Shown: piece after piece, positions 1-6,592 of the stretch
Layout: every line of letters begins with the position of its first letter
How positions within the stretch are numbered: position 1 is the first letter of the stretch
Virus record (IMG/VR): IMGVR_UViG_3300021197_000451
Location: 1 to 27,024 of that record
Source of the DNA: a virus
Direction: 5' to 3' (one strand)
DNA: 27,024 nucleotides
Translations under genes and position numbers: made by a program
Notes under the pieces: model-generated
Told to the model about the DNA's origin: nothing
The model's database searches: none
Seen by the model: the letters and a program-made list of their open reading frames with translations, nothing else

Positions 1-12
1 TTTCAGTTTCAT
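1..12 (-). CDS. Start of a gene running off the left edge (partial)
   Basis: An ATG on the minus strand at position 12 overlaps the terminase TGA in an ATGA arrangement, the same 4-nt coupling used by many gene pairs here. Only four codons (M-K-L-K) are visible, so the product cannot be named. Its existence is inferred from the overlap pattern alone. Confidence 0.3.
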
Positions 13-1169
13 GATAGGTAGTAGTTGCCTTGTTTCTTGCTCAGTTTGTTCAGACAAACATAGCGCACAGCGTCCACCGCGTGGTCGTACATGCTCACTG
101 GTTGTCCTAACATGCGACCGTCTTTATCGGTCTTCCATTTGTAGTTCCTAAACTCTTTGTGGGTGTTGACGCTTTCTGCCTGCACAAACAACTTGCGCCT
201 ACGCATAATGTCGATTCCCTGCCTAATGCTGTCTGGCCCTTTCTTAGCAGGCTTGACATTGAACCCCTCTCTCCTTAACTCCTCGATGCTCTTTGGCTCT
301 GCTGAGTCCGCGATAATTTCCATGTGCCTTGGAATCTCAAGGTCACGCATGTACACCGCAATGTCTTGGTTTGTTAGCCCTGTCTCGTAAAGCATCTCTT
401 CTATGTAGATGTCCCCTGCGTTGTCGCCTAAGAGGTACACGGCCATAAGCGTTGTTGGGTCTGTAGCGTATCCCCAGTCCAGTCCGTAGGCAAGCAACTT
501 TGCCTGCTCTGGTCTTTGCTTGTAGTTGTGTGTCACAAAAATGGTCTCTCTGCTAATCCCTTTGAGACCCAAACCAAACACCCTCCAGTAGTTTTCGTCT
601 GTCTCCTTTAGCCTTTCAATCTCGGCTATTGTCTCCGCGTTTAGGAAAGGGTTGTCCTTGTATGTGCTGCGAAAGAAACTTGCATCGCTCCGTGGTATCA
701 ATTCGTCGTAGATAAAACTGTACTCCATCGACGGGTTAAAGTCACACACGAATTTGTGCGTTGTACGCATAAGCAACTGGTAAACCTCGTCACGGGTCAA
801 TTCATTAATTTCGTTGACGTAGCAAAGATTTCTCTTACGGCCTCTAATTCGGTCAGGGCTGTCTACCGAAATAAACTCAATCATGTTCCCGAACAGGTTG
901 TAAGTCTGTTCCGTTTTGTTGTGGTGTTTTTCTGTGTACCATCCTTGCGTTGTAAGTATCTGGATGAAGTCACGGAGGACCGAACCACGAAGCGAAGGAA
1001 ACGTCTTGCGCACAATGCTAATGACCCAACCGCTGTTAGGATTGCTCGCACACCACTCTGCGATGACCTGTAAGCAACTGAAAGTCTTTCCCGACCTACT
1101 ACCCCCTTGGTGAATAGATAGTCGATTCTTGCACCCTTTAAGGTCGTAGTAAGTTTTTGGCTGCCTCAA
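9..1169 (-). CDS. terL: Terminase large subunit (TerL)
   Basis: This is the ATP-driven DNA packaging motor and headful/cos nuclease, which docks on the portal and cuts concatemeric DNA. Seen in the 386-residue protein: a Walker A motif GGSRSGKT at residues 22-29; a Walker B-like stretch NLCYVNEINE at 114-123, with E120 as the likely catalytic glutamate and Asn where Asp is more usual; and a C-terminal RNase H-like nuclease with candidate metal ligands D231 (GLDWGY), D288 (IIADSA) and D362/D366 (YDHAVDAVRY). The order and spacing fit the Terminase_3/PBSX-like group. The length is slightly short for the family, with little sequence before the ATPase. The start is TTG, overlapping the stop of the upstream small-subunit candidate as TTGA. 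It is the last complete gene of the replication operon, far from the portal. Confidence 0.96.
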   Translation of the reverse strand: MRQPKTYYDLKGCKNRLSIHQGGSRSGKTFSCLQVIAEWCASNPNSGWVISIVRKTFPSLRGSVLRDFIQILTTQGWYTEKHHNKTEQTYNLFGNMIEFISVDSPDRIRGRKRNLCYVNEINELTRDEVYQLLMRTTHKFVCDFNPSMEYSFIYDELIPRSDASFFRSTYKDNPFLNAETIAEIERLKETDENYWRVFGLGLKGISRETIFVTHNYKQRPEQAKLLAYGLDWGYATDPTTLMAVYLLGDNAGDIYIEEMLYETGLTNQDIAVYMRDLEIPRHMEIIADSAEPKSIEELRREGFNVKPAKKGPDSIRQGIDIMRRRKLFVQAESVNTHKEFRNYKWKTDKDGRMLGQPVSMYDHAVDAVRYVCLNKLSKKQGNYYLS

Positions 1170-1486
1170 TCCTCCTTACCCAATTCTGTTTCTTTCTGGT
1201 CTGTGCGTTCCAGCACTTCGTCAAACCAACTTGGCTCTGTAGGCTGGATGTCCATGCTCACTGCCAACTCCTGTTGCTTAGGCATGAAGTAAGGAAACAG
1301 TCCAGACAAAGCCTTTAGGTACTTGTCCGCGCTCTCATGCCGCAAGCCATCCAAAGAGTCTTGTATGTGTCCTACCTCTCCCTCCATGATTTGGATAAAC
1401 AGGGCGCGTGCCTCAGCCGTCACCTTGTCCCCTGCTCCCTTGGGTCTACCCTTAGGGTTTCCGCTTTGTCCTTTCTTAAATGGCAT
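1166..1486 (-). CDS. terS: Probable terminase small subunit, DUF5681-like N-terminus
   Basis: The 106-residue protein opens with the glycine/lysine motif GQSGNPKGRPKG (residues 6-17). I recall this as the DUF5681 signature found in phage proteins next to terminase genes. Helical sequence follows and the C-terminus is acidic. The gene lies directly before terL with a 4-nt overlap, the classic place for the DNA-recognition subunit of the packaging motor. The assignment rests on this position plus the basic N-terminal motif; I cannot see a clear helix-turn-helix. It overlaps the stop of the gene before it by 11 nt, which suggests translational coupling. An alternative is a small DNA-binding accessory protein unrelated to packaging. 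Confidence 0.7.
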   Translation of the reverse strand: MPFKKGQSGNPKGRPKGAGDKVTAEARALFIQIMEGEVGHIQDSLDGLRHESADKYLKALSGLFPYFMPKQQELAVSMDIQPTEPSWFDEVLERTDQKETELGKED

Positions 1487-1700
1487 AATCCTCTAACCAA
1501 AATGAACAAAGTTCTTGCGCATCCCTTGACCTGCGTATGTAACATTCCTCCTCTACAATGTTTCCATATCGGTCGCCCTCGTACATCGTAGCACACCAAG
1601 GGTCGCGCTTATCTAATTGCTCTTCCTTGCTTACAACAAACAAGTAGTTACCAACTTGTGCTTCAAGTTGACTCTTAAATTCTCCGCGTTTCCATTTCAT
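1476..1700 (-). CDS. Small hypothetical protein (74 aa)
   Basis: I do not recognise this protein. It is rich in charged and aromatic residues (N-terminal MKWKRGEFKS, C-terminal FWLEDYAI) and has two cysteines in its second half plus one in the C-terminal part. No signal peptide or membrane segment is visible. The ATG lies 16 nt after the stop of the winged-helix gene, and its own stop overlaps the terminase small subunit candidate by 11 nt. It therefore sits firmly in the operon. The length, start and packing support a real gene; the function is unknown. Confidence 0.7.
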   Translation of the reverse strand: MKWKRGEFKSQLEAQVGNYLFVVSKEEQLDKRDPWCATMYEGDRYGNIVEEECYIRRSRDAQELCSFWLEDYAI

Positions 1701-1716
1701 TGTTTATCGTTGTTGT

Positions 1717-2109
1717 TTACAATACGTCCAAGATACTCATTTGCTGACTTAGCACCACCTTCTTAGGCTTGGGATGGTTGGCATGTCCGTCTACCCTAAT
1801 CCATTTGTTGTCCCTTCCCACCTTGAGCCAACGTAGGTATCTCTGTTGCTCTCTCTGCATAGACAAGAAACCTCTCTCGTTTGTCTCTGCGTGTAGGAAC
1901 TCTCCGTTAGGCTTCTGTTTTACCAATCCCATGTCCATCAATCTTGACAGTGAACTGGTCAGTGTCTGGTGTGCTATGCCTGTCTGCTTGCGCAAGTCTT
2001 GAAGGCTTACCGACTTACCGCTTAGGGCAACGTAGGCTCTTTGTGTTTTGTTCTTTAGTTCTCCTGTGCGTACCTGCTCCAGAAATGCGTCGATGCTGTG
2101 CTTACTCAT
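1717..2109 (-). CDS. Winged-helix DNA-binding protein (MarR-like fold)
   Basis: The 130-residue protein has a helix-turn-helix core at about residues 34-66 (SLQDLRKQTGIAHQTLTSSL followed by SRLMDMGLV). A short beta wing (KQKPNGEFLHA) comes next. This pattern belongs to MarR/winged-helix regulators and to many replication-associated phage proteins. The C-terminal 50 residues are basic (KPKKVV). It overlaps the stop of the upstream gene by 8 nt. Lying between replication and terminase genes, it could be a transcriptional switch or a DNA-metabolism accessory factor. The fold is inferred from pattern; target and role are unknown. Confidence 0.7.
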   Translation of the reverse strand: MSKHSIDAFLEQVRTGELKNKTQRAYVALSGKSVSLQDLRKQTGIAHQTLTSSLSRLMDMGLVKQKPNGEFLHAETNERGFLSMQREQQRYLRWLKVGRDNKWIRVDGHANHPKPKKVVLSQQMSILDVL

Positions 2110-2452
2110 CTGGCAATTTTGTTTTGTAGTGGTTAATGATTTTCTCTGTCTCTACCTTGTAAAAGTCTTTGAACTCTCCGTCGCCTTGTGTCTGCCATAC
2201 TCGGTACAACACATTGCGCAACCGTTGGCTTTGTGTCTTTCTGTCGTCGTACAGGTCCAACTCAATGTTGTCCAACTCTTCGACTTCATCCTTATTCATG
2301 GTCTCCTCTCCTCGGAAGTACATGATTCCAAACCTGTCCAACTGACTGTCTATCTGTGCCACGTCGTTGGTCGTCAACTCCTGTGTAACAAATCGCAGGC
2401 CCACGGTTCTATCCTTGCGCCTTTGGTAACCGTCCAACTGTGCTGCAAACAT
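2102..2452 (-). CDS. Conserved phage protein of unknown function (116 aa)
   Basis: I recognise the style of this protein from Bacteroidota phages and prophages: an N-terminal LDGYQRRKDRTVGLRF-type segment, a central acidic stretch (KDEVEELDNIELDLYDD) and a C-terminal VLYRVWQ...IINHYKTKLP. I know no function for it. I place the start at the ATG that forms a TAATG overlap with the upstream stop, because the same arrangement occurs at five other junctions here. A longer version beginning three codons earlier (MRL) is possible. It contains no cysteine and no membrane segment. It may be a DNA-metabolism accessory because it always sits among such genes in this operon. Confidence 0.75.
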   Translation of the reverse strand: MFAAQLDGYQRRKDRTVGLRFVTQELTTNDVAQIDSQLDRFGIMYFRGEETMNKDEVEELDNIELDLYDDRKTQSQRLRNVLYRVWQTQGDGEFKDFYKVETEKIINHYKTKLPDE

Positions 2453-2913
2453 TAGTCGCATGCTGCCTCGTATGCTTTGCGCAGTTTGTTAATCTTCTGG
2501 ACCAAGCACCCTCCGCACGACGTGAACTTTAGTTGCGTTTGATAAACTTGTGCGTACACCTTAATGAAGGCATGTTGGTCTGGGGCTGTCATCCTGCCGC
2601 GTTCGTCGGCTGGTTGAATAACTGTCTCCCACAAAGTCTTACTCTCCTCAGACATAGGTTGCGCATAAGGAAACAAGTTGTTCAAAGCCTCCTGTCGTTC
2701 GTTACACCCACAGTCGTCACCAGCAATAGCCTTAACCACCTTGTCTACACCCGTGGCCTTTGTCACCTTGGCTACAGTGTCACCCAAACCACGGCTCTTT
2801 TTCGTGGCCTTCTTTTTCGTAGGCTTCGCCTTTTTCTTTGAGGTGTCGCCTGACTTTCCTTTTGGCGCGGCTGATTCCTTTGTTGATTGTGTTTTTGTTG
2901 ATTCCTGTTGCAT
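2452..2913 (-). CDS. Lysine-rich protein with a conserved Cys-containing C-terminal region
   Basis: The N-terminal 43 residues are low-complexity and lysine-rich (KKKAKPTKKKATKKSRG), similar in composition to histone H1 tails. Next comes GLGDTVAKVTKATGVDKVV, then DDCGCNERQEALNNLFPY, a combination I recall from other Bacteroidota phage proteins of unknown function. The C-terminal part adds a CGGC pair. Four cysteines as CGC and CGGC could bind a metal, but that is inference. The first 44 codons overlap the end of the sigma-like gene by 134 nt in another frame, an unusually long overlap. The true start could therefore be internal, near the conserved GLGDT segment. The stop forms TAATG with the next gene. 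Confidence 0.75.
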   Translation of the reverse strand: MQQESTKTQSTKESAAPKGKSGDTSKKKAKPTKKKATKKSRGLGDTVAKVTKATGVDKVVKAIAGDDCGCNERQEALNNLFPYAQPMSEESKTLWETVIQPADERGRMTAPDQHAFIKVYAQVYQTQLKFTSCGGCLVQKINKLRKAYEAACD

Positions 2914-3358
2914 CGCTTAAACTTTGTAATGTGTGTTCGTGAAGGTAGTAGATTTTGAAAAGTTCAGCCTCAAACCACGGGATGTCTTTGAGTACCAGTT
3001 GTATTGTGCCTAACTTTTCTTGCGTCCATTGGTCTGTGTTGTCGTCGTATGTCTCGTGTGTGTCTGGCAACTTGTGTTCTATCCCGTACCAATTCTTATC
3101 TATGTAGTCGTGGTGCTTTTTGTACTTGGTATAGAACGGTGTGGTTTTGCTGAATGCGTTTATCTTAATTGTCCTGACCAAGTAGTACCACAGTTCTCCC
3201 CTCTGGCAGATGTCATCAAATTTGTCGGGCTTGTCTCCTAAGACCATGATGCACAAGTCCTGCATTAAGTCGTCTCCTAATTCCGTGCCGACGTACATAC
3301 GGCAGATGTCTTGCAGCCTGTCGTACTCCTTTTGAAAAAAGCGTTGGGTGCAGGTCAC
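2780..3358 (-). CDS. Sigma-70 family-like protein (ECF size)
   Basis: The 192-residue protein has two blocks that fit a small sigma factor. A region-2-like part holds GDDLMQDLCIMVL (28-40) and LWYYLVRTIKINAFSK (56-71). A region-4-like helix-turn-helix spans about residues 136-170 (KIYYLHEHTLQSLSDATGIN, then a basic helix RAKRKVRRHLKEK). Such proteins redirect host RNA polymerase; a phage copy could switch on late genes. The start is GTG, overlapping the upstream ninG stop as GTGA. Its last 44 codons overlap the next gene. The blocks are divergent and the linker is long, so a phage-specific DNA-binding protein that only resembles sigma factors remains possible. Confidence 0.65.
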   Translation of the reverse strand: MTCTQRFFQKEYDRLQDICRMYVGTELGDDLMQDLCIMVLGDKPDKFDDICQRGELWYYLVRTIKINAFSKTTPFYTKYKKHHDYIDKNWYGIEHKLPDTHETYDDNTDQWTQEKLGTIQLVLKDIPWFEAELFKIYYLHEHTLQSLSDATGINKNTINKGISRAKRKVRRHLKEKGEAYEKEGHEKEPWFG

Positions 3359-3753
3359 AACTCAGACAACAGTTTTTCGTAGTTCTTTCTCATGGCTACA
3401 ATGTCCACTATGCTGTACTTGCTTGTCTGTTTGCTGAGGTTGTAGATTTTCTCTGCTGTCCCTTTGCCGTACTTGGCATCCAAAGCCAAGCCGTATTTGT
3501 AGTTCTGGTTGCTGTCGTACAAGTTACATCTTGGACATTGGGGCAATACATTGACCATGCCTTCGTCGGGCTGGTGTAGCCATCTTGTGCTGTAGCAGCC
3601 TCGACTCATAAAATGACCCGCGTGCATTTCCTTGGCTGGTTTTTGAACGCCACACGTTATGCAAGTGCAAAGGCCGTACTTGTCCTCATGGAATTTGCGG
3701 ACGTACTTGCTAAACACTTTGTCCAGTTTCTTTATTTCTTTAGACCTGCTCAC
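3355..3753 (-). CDS. ninG: NinG/Rap-like recombination endonuclease
   Basis: The protein (132 aa) matches the lambda NinG (Rap) pattern, a structure-specific nuclease of the HNH type that acts on recombination intermediates. Visible are DKVFSKYVRK near residue 11, a CITC zinc knuckle at 31-34, MHAGHFMSRG at 43-52 with H44 and H47 as candidate active-site residues, a STRW element, and CPRCN with C73/C76. YGLALDAKYGKGTA near 87-100 is also typical. The start is GTG, 14 nt after the preceding stop, and the leader carries TTATATTGTAGAGT, which is shared with the gene starting at 19018. Lambda Rap is about 200 residues, so this is a shorter version. Confidence 0.88.
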   Translation of the reverse strand: MSRSKEIKKLDKVFSKYVRKFHEDKYGLCTCITCGVQKPAKEMHAGHFMSRGCYSTRWLHQPDEGMVNVLPQCPRCNLYDSNQNYKYGLALDAKYGKGTAEKIYNLSKQTSKYSIVDIVAMRKNYEKLLSEL

Positions 3754-3767
3754 ACTCTACAATATAA

Positions 3768-4286
3768 TCAATCTGTCCCAAGTTTCCTCTTAACTCGCTG
3801 ACCTAAACCGCTGTCTTTCGGCTTCTTAGGCTCTTTAACTTCCAAGGTGTCCACGACTTTTTTTACCGTGTCGATGTGTTTTGCATCCCAATGCAGTTTG
3901 TCGTGCTTGGAATTGTGGATGTGCCGTTCCAATATCGGTGCGCGTACTTCCCCCTCGTACTTGCGCAAGCATTCAAGGATGTCTGCCGTCTTCAGTCGTT
4001 CGTACAACTTGCCGAACTTGCCTTGAATAATCATGTCAAAGCACGCCCGTAACTCCTCAATCTTTAAGGCTGGGAAGTCTTCGACTATAGCGCGGCAACA
4101 CATCTTCAACTCTTCGTCTGTGCTTAGTGTCTTGTTTGCGTCTACGATTTTACACAGCCTGCCTACCTCTGTCAATATCCAAAGGCGAATGCCTTTCTGG
4201 TGGGTAGCGTCAATATTCATGGCTGCACGAATGTTTGTACCGAGTACCCATGCGTCCGTAGGTGTCACCCCCATTATATCACCCAT
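3768..4286 (-). CDS. Putative helicase loader or replication accessory protein (172 aa)
   Basis: The protein appears wholly helical, with segments such as GIRLWILTEVGRLCKIVDAN and FDMIIQGKFGKLYERLKTAD, and a basic tail (KEPKKPKDSGLGQRVKRKLG). Immediate coupling to the replication-initiator-like gene suggests the partner role that lambda P or DnaI-type loaders play. No Walker motif is present, so it is not a DnaC-like ATPase. I chose the ATG at 4286, which overlaps the upstream stop by 8 nt, instead of the start 150 nt further upstream. That extension would lie wholly inside the upstream gene and has a low-complexity reading. The function is inferred mainly from location. Confidence 0.7.
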   Translation of the reverse strand: MGDIMGVTPTDAWVLGTNIRAAMNIDATHQKGIRLWILTEVGRLCKIVDANKTLSTDEELKMCCRAIVEDFPALKIEELRACFDMIIQGKFGKLYERLKTADILECLRKYEGEVRAPILERHIHNSKHDKLHWDAKHIDTVKKVVDTLEVKEPKKPKDSGLGQRVKRKLGTD

Positions 4287-4920
4287 TATTAACGAAGTCG
4301 ATTGCTCCGTTATGAGAGAAGTTGCCCGAGTCAAACCCCCGAGACTTTGTTTTCCATTTGTTTGCATTGCGTGTCCAGTTTCTTGCGGCTGCTTTCCAGT
4401 CCTTAATTTGTTTTCCCCTTCCTTGTGACCACCCATTAGCTTCGTAGTAGTCCACGAATTTATCGGCTTCGTCCATCGTGCTGCCTACCTCGTTGAAATA
4501 GATGTGAACATCATTTCTGTTAGTAGGTTTGGCTCTCTTGCTAATCTGTTCTCTCTTCTGTTTACTCTCTTGTTTACTATGTAGACTATTTGTCTTGCCT
4601 GCCTCGCCATTTTGTCTTGGCTGGATAGACAACTTGTCTACCCTGCTTCGACACCAGCGTTTCCTACCGTCCGTCTTTGTGTCAATAAGATTTGCCAACT
4701 CCAATTCTTTCAAGGCTCTGCTCGCAGTCCTTTGGCTAATCCCATAGTCTTCGCTAATCCTTTGGTTGCTCTTAAAGAAAGACGCATCACGACCTGTGAA
4801 GCTATGGATGTCAGCCCACAACAGTTTGGCCGTTGGCGATAGTTCCATTTGTAGAATTTCTACAGGCAACCACAATCCCTGAAACTGCCTTACCTCGGTA
4901 TGTACTTTGTCGTCTTGCAT
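4279..4920 (-). CDS. Replication initiator-like protein (winged helix plus DnaD-like C-terminus)
   Basis: Residues 20-95 look like a winged helix: LSPTAKLLWADI, then the helix-turn-helix NQRISEDYGISQRTASRALK (52-71) and a wing (DTKTDGRKRWCR). A polar, lysine-rich linker follows. The C-terminal FVDYYEANGWSQGRGKQIKD (155-174) continuing into W-K-A-A-A-R-N-W is the pattern of DnaD/phage replisome-organiser C-terminal domains. Such proteins open the phage origin and recruit the helicase loader. The neighbouring gene 3768-4286 would be the partner. The start overlaps the preceding short gene by 31 nt. No origin repeats are apparent in this gene by eye. Confidence 0.75.
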   Translation of the reverse strand: MQDDKVHTEVRQFQGLWLPVEILQMELSPTAKLLWADIHSFTGRDASFFKSNQRISEDYGISQRTASRALKELELANLIDTKTDGRKRWCRSRVDKLSIQPRQNGEAGKTNSLHSKQESKQKREQISKRAKPTNRNDVHIYFNEVGSTMDEADKFVDYYEANGWSQGRGKQIKDWKAAARNWTRNANKWKTKSRGFDSGNFSHNGAIDFVNNG

Positions 4921-5078
4921 CTATAATTTAACTCTTCTCCAAATTTACAAATCCAATGGCTGTACCTGTTGGCTTCATTTCTTTTGCCCCTCTGCGACAG
5001 GTAATTGTGGCGTATCAGAAACTCCTTTCTCATTTCCTTTATCTCCTCCGTGTCCATGTCTAACAAGTCTAATGTCAT
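4890..5078 (-). CDS. Small basic hypothetical protein (62 aa)
   Basis: I do not recognise this protein. It is a short, charged, probably helical protein (MTLDLLDMDTEEIKEMRKEF at the start, then RKEFLIRHNYLSQRGKRNEA). Three aromatic-basic clusters lie toward the C-terminus and there are two cysteines. It overlaps the 3' part of the preceding gene by 104 nt and the 5' end of the initiator gene by 31 nt, each in a different frame. The amino-acid composition looks protein-like, and without it there would be a 54-nt gap between genes. The long overlap lowers confidence; one of the two overlapping frames may be shorter than drawn. Confidence 0.5.
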   Translation of the reverse strand: MTLDLLDMDTEEIKEMRKEFLIRHNYLSQRGKRNEANRYSHWICKFGEELNYRCKTTKYIPR

Positions 5079-5280
5079 ACTCTCGTTGGTTTATCATTTG
5101 TAAAAATGTCGAAGGAGCAACCTTGGTTTGTGTTACAACCTCTGGCATGTGGTATAGGAATTTGCGTGGGTCGTGGTTGTACCAGCGGTTCACCGTCTTA
5201 CTTCCCAAATCCAATGCGCTGTCCATGTTGTCCTGACTGCCATAGTGCAGTTTGATAAAAGCCTCAAATGTCAAGTTCAT
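4975..5280 (-). CDS. Putative helix-turn-helix protein (101 aa)
   Basis: The N-terminal half reads like a small DNA-binding domain: an amphipathic helix (MNLTFEAFIKLHYGSQDNM), then LDLGSKTVNRWYNHDPRKF, where KTVNRWY resembles a recognition helix of Cro/XRE-type proteins. The C-terminal 35 residues are polar, glycine-rich and probably disordered; they overlap the next gene in another frame. The ATG lies inside the end of the upstream gene (17-nt overlap). It could be an early regulator of this operon. No partner or operator is visible, so the function is tentative. Confidence 0.6.
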   Translation of the reverse strand: MNLTFEAFIKLHYGSQDNMDSALDLGSKTVNRWYNHDPRKFLYHMPEVVTQTKVAPSTFLQMINQREYDIRLVRHGHGGDKGNEKGVSDTPQLPVAEGQKK

Positions 5281-5488
5281 CTATAATCATTTTCTCAGTT
5301 CCTAAAATATGAATGGTCCCCTCTGCTACTTTGTTGCAATAGGTTTCCCAGTCTTGCACGTTGGCCGCACCCTGTAACGCCTGTACAGCCAACTGCATTG
5401 CCCACCTTACATCGCTTGGTGAGACCTGAGTATCGCCAACGTAGGTCATTGCTACGTCTTTGATACAGGTCGAGGTAGTGTACCCCAT
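5264..5488 (-). CDS. Hypothetical protein following SSB (74 aa)
   Basis: Its ATG forms TAATG with the SSB stop, so translation is very likely coupled to SSB. The protein has a central SPSDVRWAMQLAVQALQGAA helix and a DWETYCNKVAEGT segment, with no membrane segment and few charges in the core. I do not recognise the family. Placement inside the replication genes suggests a role in DNA metabolism, but nothing in the sequence defines it. Confidence 0.65.
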   Translation of the reverse strand: MGYTTSTCIKDVAMTYVGDTQVSPSDVRWAMQLAVQALQGAANVQDWETYCNKVAEGTIHILGTEKMIIDELDI

Positions 5489-5979
5489 TAGAAAGGGAGG
5501 TCGTCAGAGGTTGCTTCAGGCTGTTGCTTGCTGTCCTCGTAATATTTGTCGAGGTCTTTTGCCATCTGCTTAAACTGCAAGGCTGTTCCTGCAATCATGC
5601 GCAGGCTTACCTTGCTTGGGTCGCTTGACGTGTTTACAAAGAACGTCTGTGCTTCCCTAATCGCCCACTGGGTAATAATAGCATCCTGCCTGTTGTCTGA
5701 CTGTGGTGCGCTCGGCTTGTTTGCATTCCATTTTTGGTTGTCTGAATCTGTGCCGTACTGATTGCTAGGCCTGTCTAATTTTAACTTGTTTCCCCACTTA
5801 GTTGCCTTCTGTTCTAGCACTACAACGCTGTCGCCTTCTTTCCATTTTGTTGTCGACCTAGCTAAAACCTCTCCAACCATTCCGTTTTCAAGGATAACAT
5901 CAAACTTAAACATCTCCGCGCCCTGCATGTCAAAACTACCTTGTGGTGTCAGGTTCTGAATCTTTGTCTCTTCACTCAT
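5488..5979 (-). CDS. ssb: Single-stranded DNA-binding protein (SSB-like)
   Basis: The 163-residue protein ends in an acidic, Pro-Phe tip (TSDDLPF) after a polar linker. That is the hallmark of SSB C-terminal tails, which recruit replication and repair proteins. The N-terminal half is beta-rich (MFKFDVILENGMVGEVLARS, then GDSVVVLEQKATKWGNKLKL), consistent with an OB fold. A Q/N/S-rich stretch at about 84-100 precedes a second helical segment. It would coat single-stranded DNA in replication and recombination, near the NinG-like nuclease and initiator proteins. The OB fold is divergent, so the call leans on the C-terminal tip and the context. ATGA overlap with the preceding gene. Confidence 0.82.
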   Translation of the reverse strand: MSEETKIQNLTPQGSFDMQGAEMFKFDVILENGMVGEVLARSTTKWKEGDSVVVLEQKATKWGNKLKLDRPSNQYGTDSDNQKWNANKPSAPQSDNRQDAIITQWAIREAQTFFVNTSSDPSKVSLRMIAGTALQFKQMAKDLDKYYEDSKQQPEATSDDLPF

Positions 5980-6122
5980 TTTTGCTCTGTTTTAATTGCT
6001 TGTAGCATCGTTTCGTAAAATTCTTTCTTGGCTTGGTACGCTGCCTCTGCTCGTTCCATCTGCACAATAGCCTTGACCTCTGCGTATGTGTAACTCCTAA
6101 CGTCTCTGTCTAAGTAGTCCAT
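5976..6122 (-). CDS. Short coiled-coil protein (48 aa), newly called
   Basis: A 48-codon frame fills the gap between the DUF3846-like gene and SSB. Its ATG shares the A of the upstream stop (TAATG), and its TGA overlaps the SSB start as ATGA. The product (MDYLDRDVRSYTYAEVKAIV and then a helical, Ala/Glu/Lys-rich remainder ending KTEQK) looks like a single amphipathic helix. Perfect coupling at both ends is the main evidence that it is real. Function unknown. Confidence 0.7.
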   Translation of the reverse strand: MDYLDRDVRSYTYAEVKAIVQMERAEAAYQAKKEFYETMLQAIKTEQK

Positions 6123-6415
6123 TACTTTTTGATTTGGTATTTAGGGTAAGTGTTCGTTGGGTTGTCCAAAGGCGTTTCGCTTTTAAGGACAACATCGCCT
6201 ACAATGTCTCTGCCTGTAAACAGAGAGGCAGTGAAGTTGTAAGGCAATCGCTGTAGCAAACCCTCCTCGTTTACGACAAGGCTGCTAATTGCTGGGGCTG
6301 GATGCTTTGTAGGTACATACTCGATGTAACCGCCTACTGCCTTTTGCAGTGTCTCCAACTCTCCGTCTGGCAACTGCTCGTATTCGCCCGTTGCCTTCAA
6401 TAAATAAAAGTACAT
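6122..6415 (-). CDS. DUF3846-like protein, first gene of the replication operon
   Basis: The 97-residue protein carries the pattern I associate with DUF3846: a segment LETLQKAVGGYIEYVP, followed by VVNEEGLLQRLPYN and the closing DIVGDVVL. The family is common in phages and mobile elements and has no established function. It is the first gene after the promoter candidate and terminator near 6440-6540, so it is probably made early. The leader before its ATG is A/C-rich (AAACAC) with no Shine-Dalgarno sequence. The stop forms TAATG with the next small gene. Confidence 0.78.
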   Translation of the reverse strand: MYFYLLKATGEYEQLPDGELETLQKAVGGYIEYVPTKHPAPAISSLVVNEEGLLQRLPYNFTASLFTGRDIVGDVVLKSETPLDNPTNTYPKYQIKK

Positions 6416-6443
6416 GTGTTTGATTTTGTGTTTCTAACTGTTC

Positions 6444-6475
6444 GCAAGATAGCACAAAGTATCAAATAAACAAAC
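6444..6475 (-). promoter_or_regulatory. Candidate Bacteroidota-type promoter for the replication operon
   Basis: On the minus strand, GTTTG is followed after 19 nt by TATCTTGC, about 30 nt before the first start codon at 6415. This fits the published Bacteroidota consensus (a -33 TTG-type element, about 19-21 nt, then TA-N2-TTTG at -7) with one deviation in the -7 element. It stands in the only long non-coding stretch (6416-6592), directly after a strong terminator, exactly where a new transcript would begin. Confidence 0.45.
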
Positions 6476-6503
6476 TAATGTTATTAACACTGCACTGTTA
6501 GAC

Positions 6504-6538
6504 ACAAAAAAGGGCAGCCTCGTTAGGCCACCCTTTTC
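6504..6538 (-). terminator. Rho-independent terminator after the lysis cassette
   Basis: The minus strand forms a 12-bp hairpin: AAAAGGGTGGCC, loop TAACGA, GGCTGCCCTTTT. It has two internal G-T wobbles and runs straight into a T tract (six T in all). It lies 55 nt after the stop of the holin-like gene and ends the structural/lysis transcript. The opposite strand also has a short T run, so it may act in both directions, but there are no plus-strand genes to stop. Confidence 0.85.
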
Positions 6539-6592
6539 CTAAGGTTAAAAAGAAAATCAAAGTCGCAGAGGTACTTGTGCGACCTATCAAAT

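Noticed and set aside
4287-4436. 150-nt upstream extension of the helicase-loader-like gene
   Set aside because: It lies completely inside the upstream initiator gene in another frame, and a good ATG with an 8-nt overlap exists at 4286.
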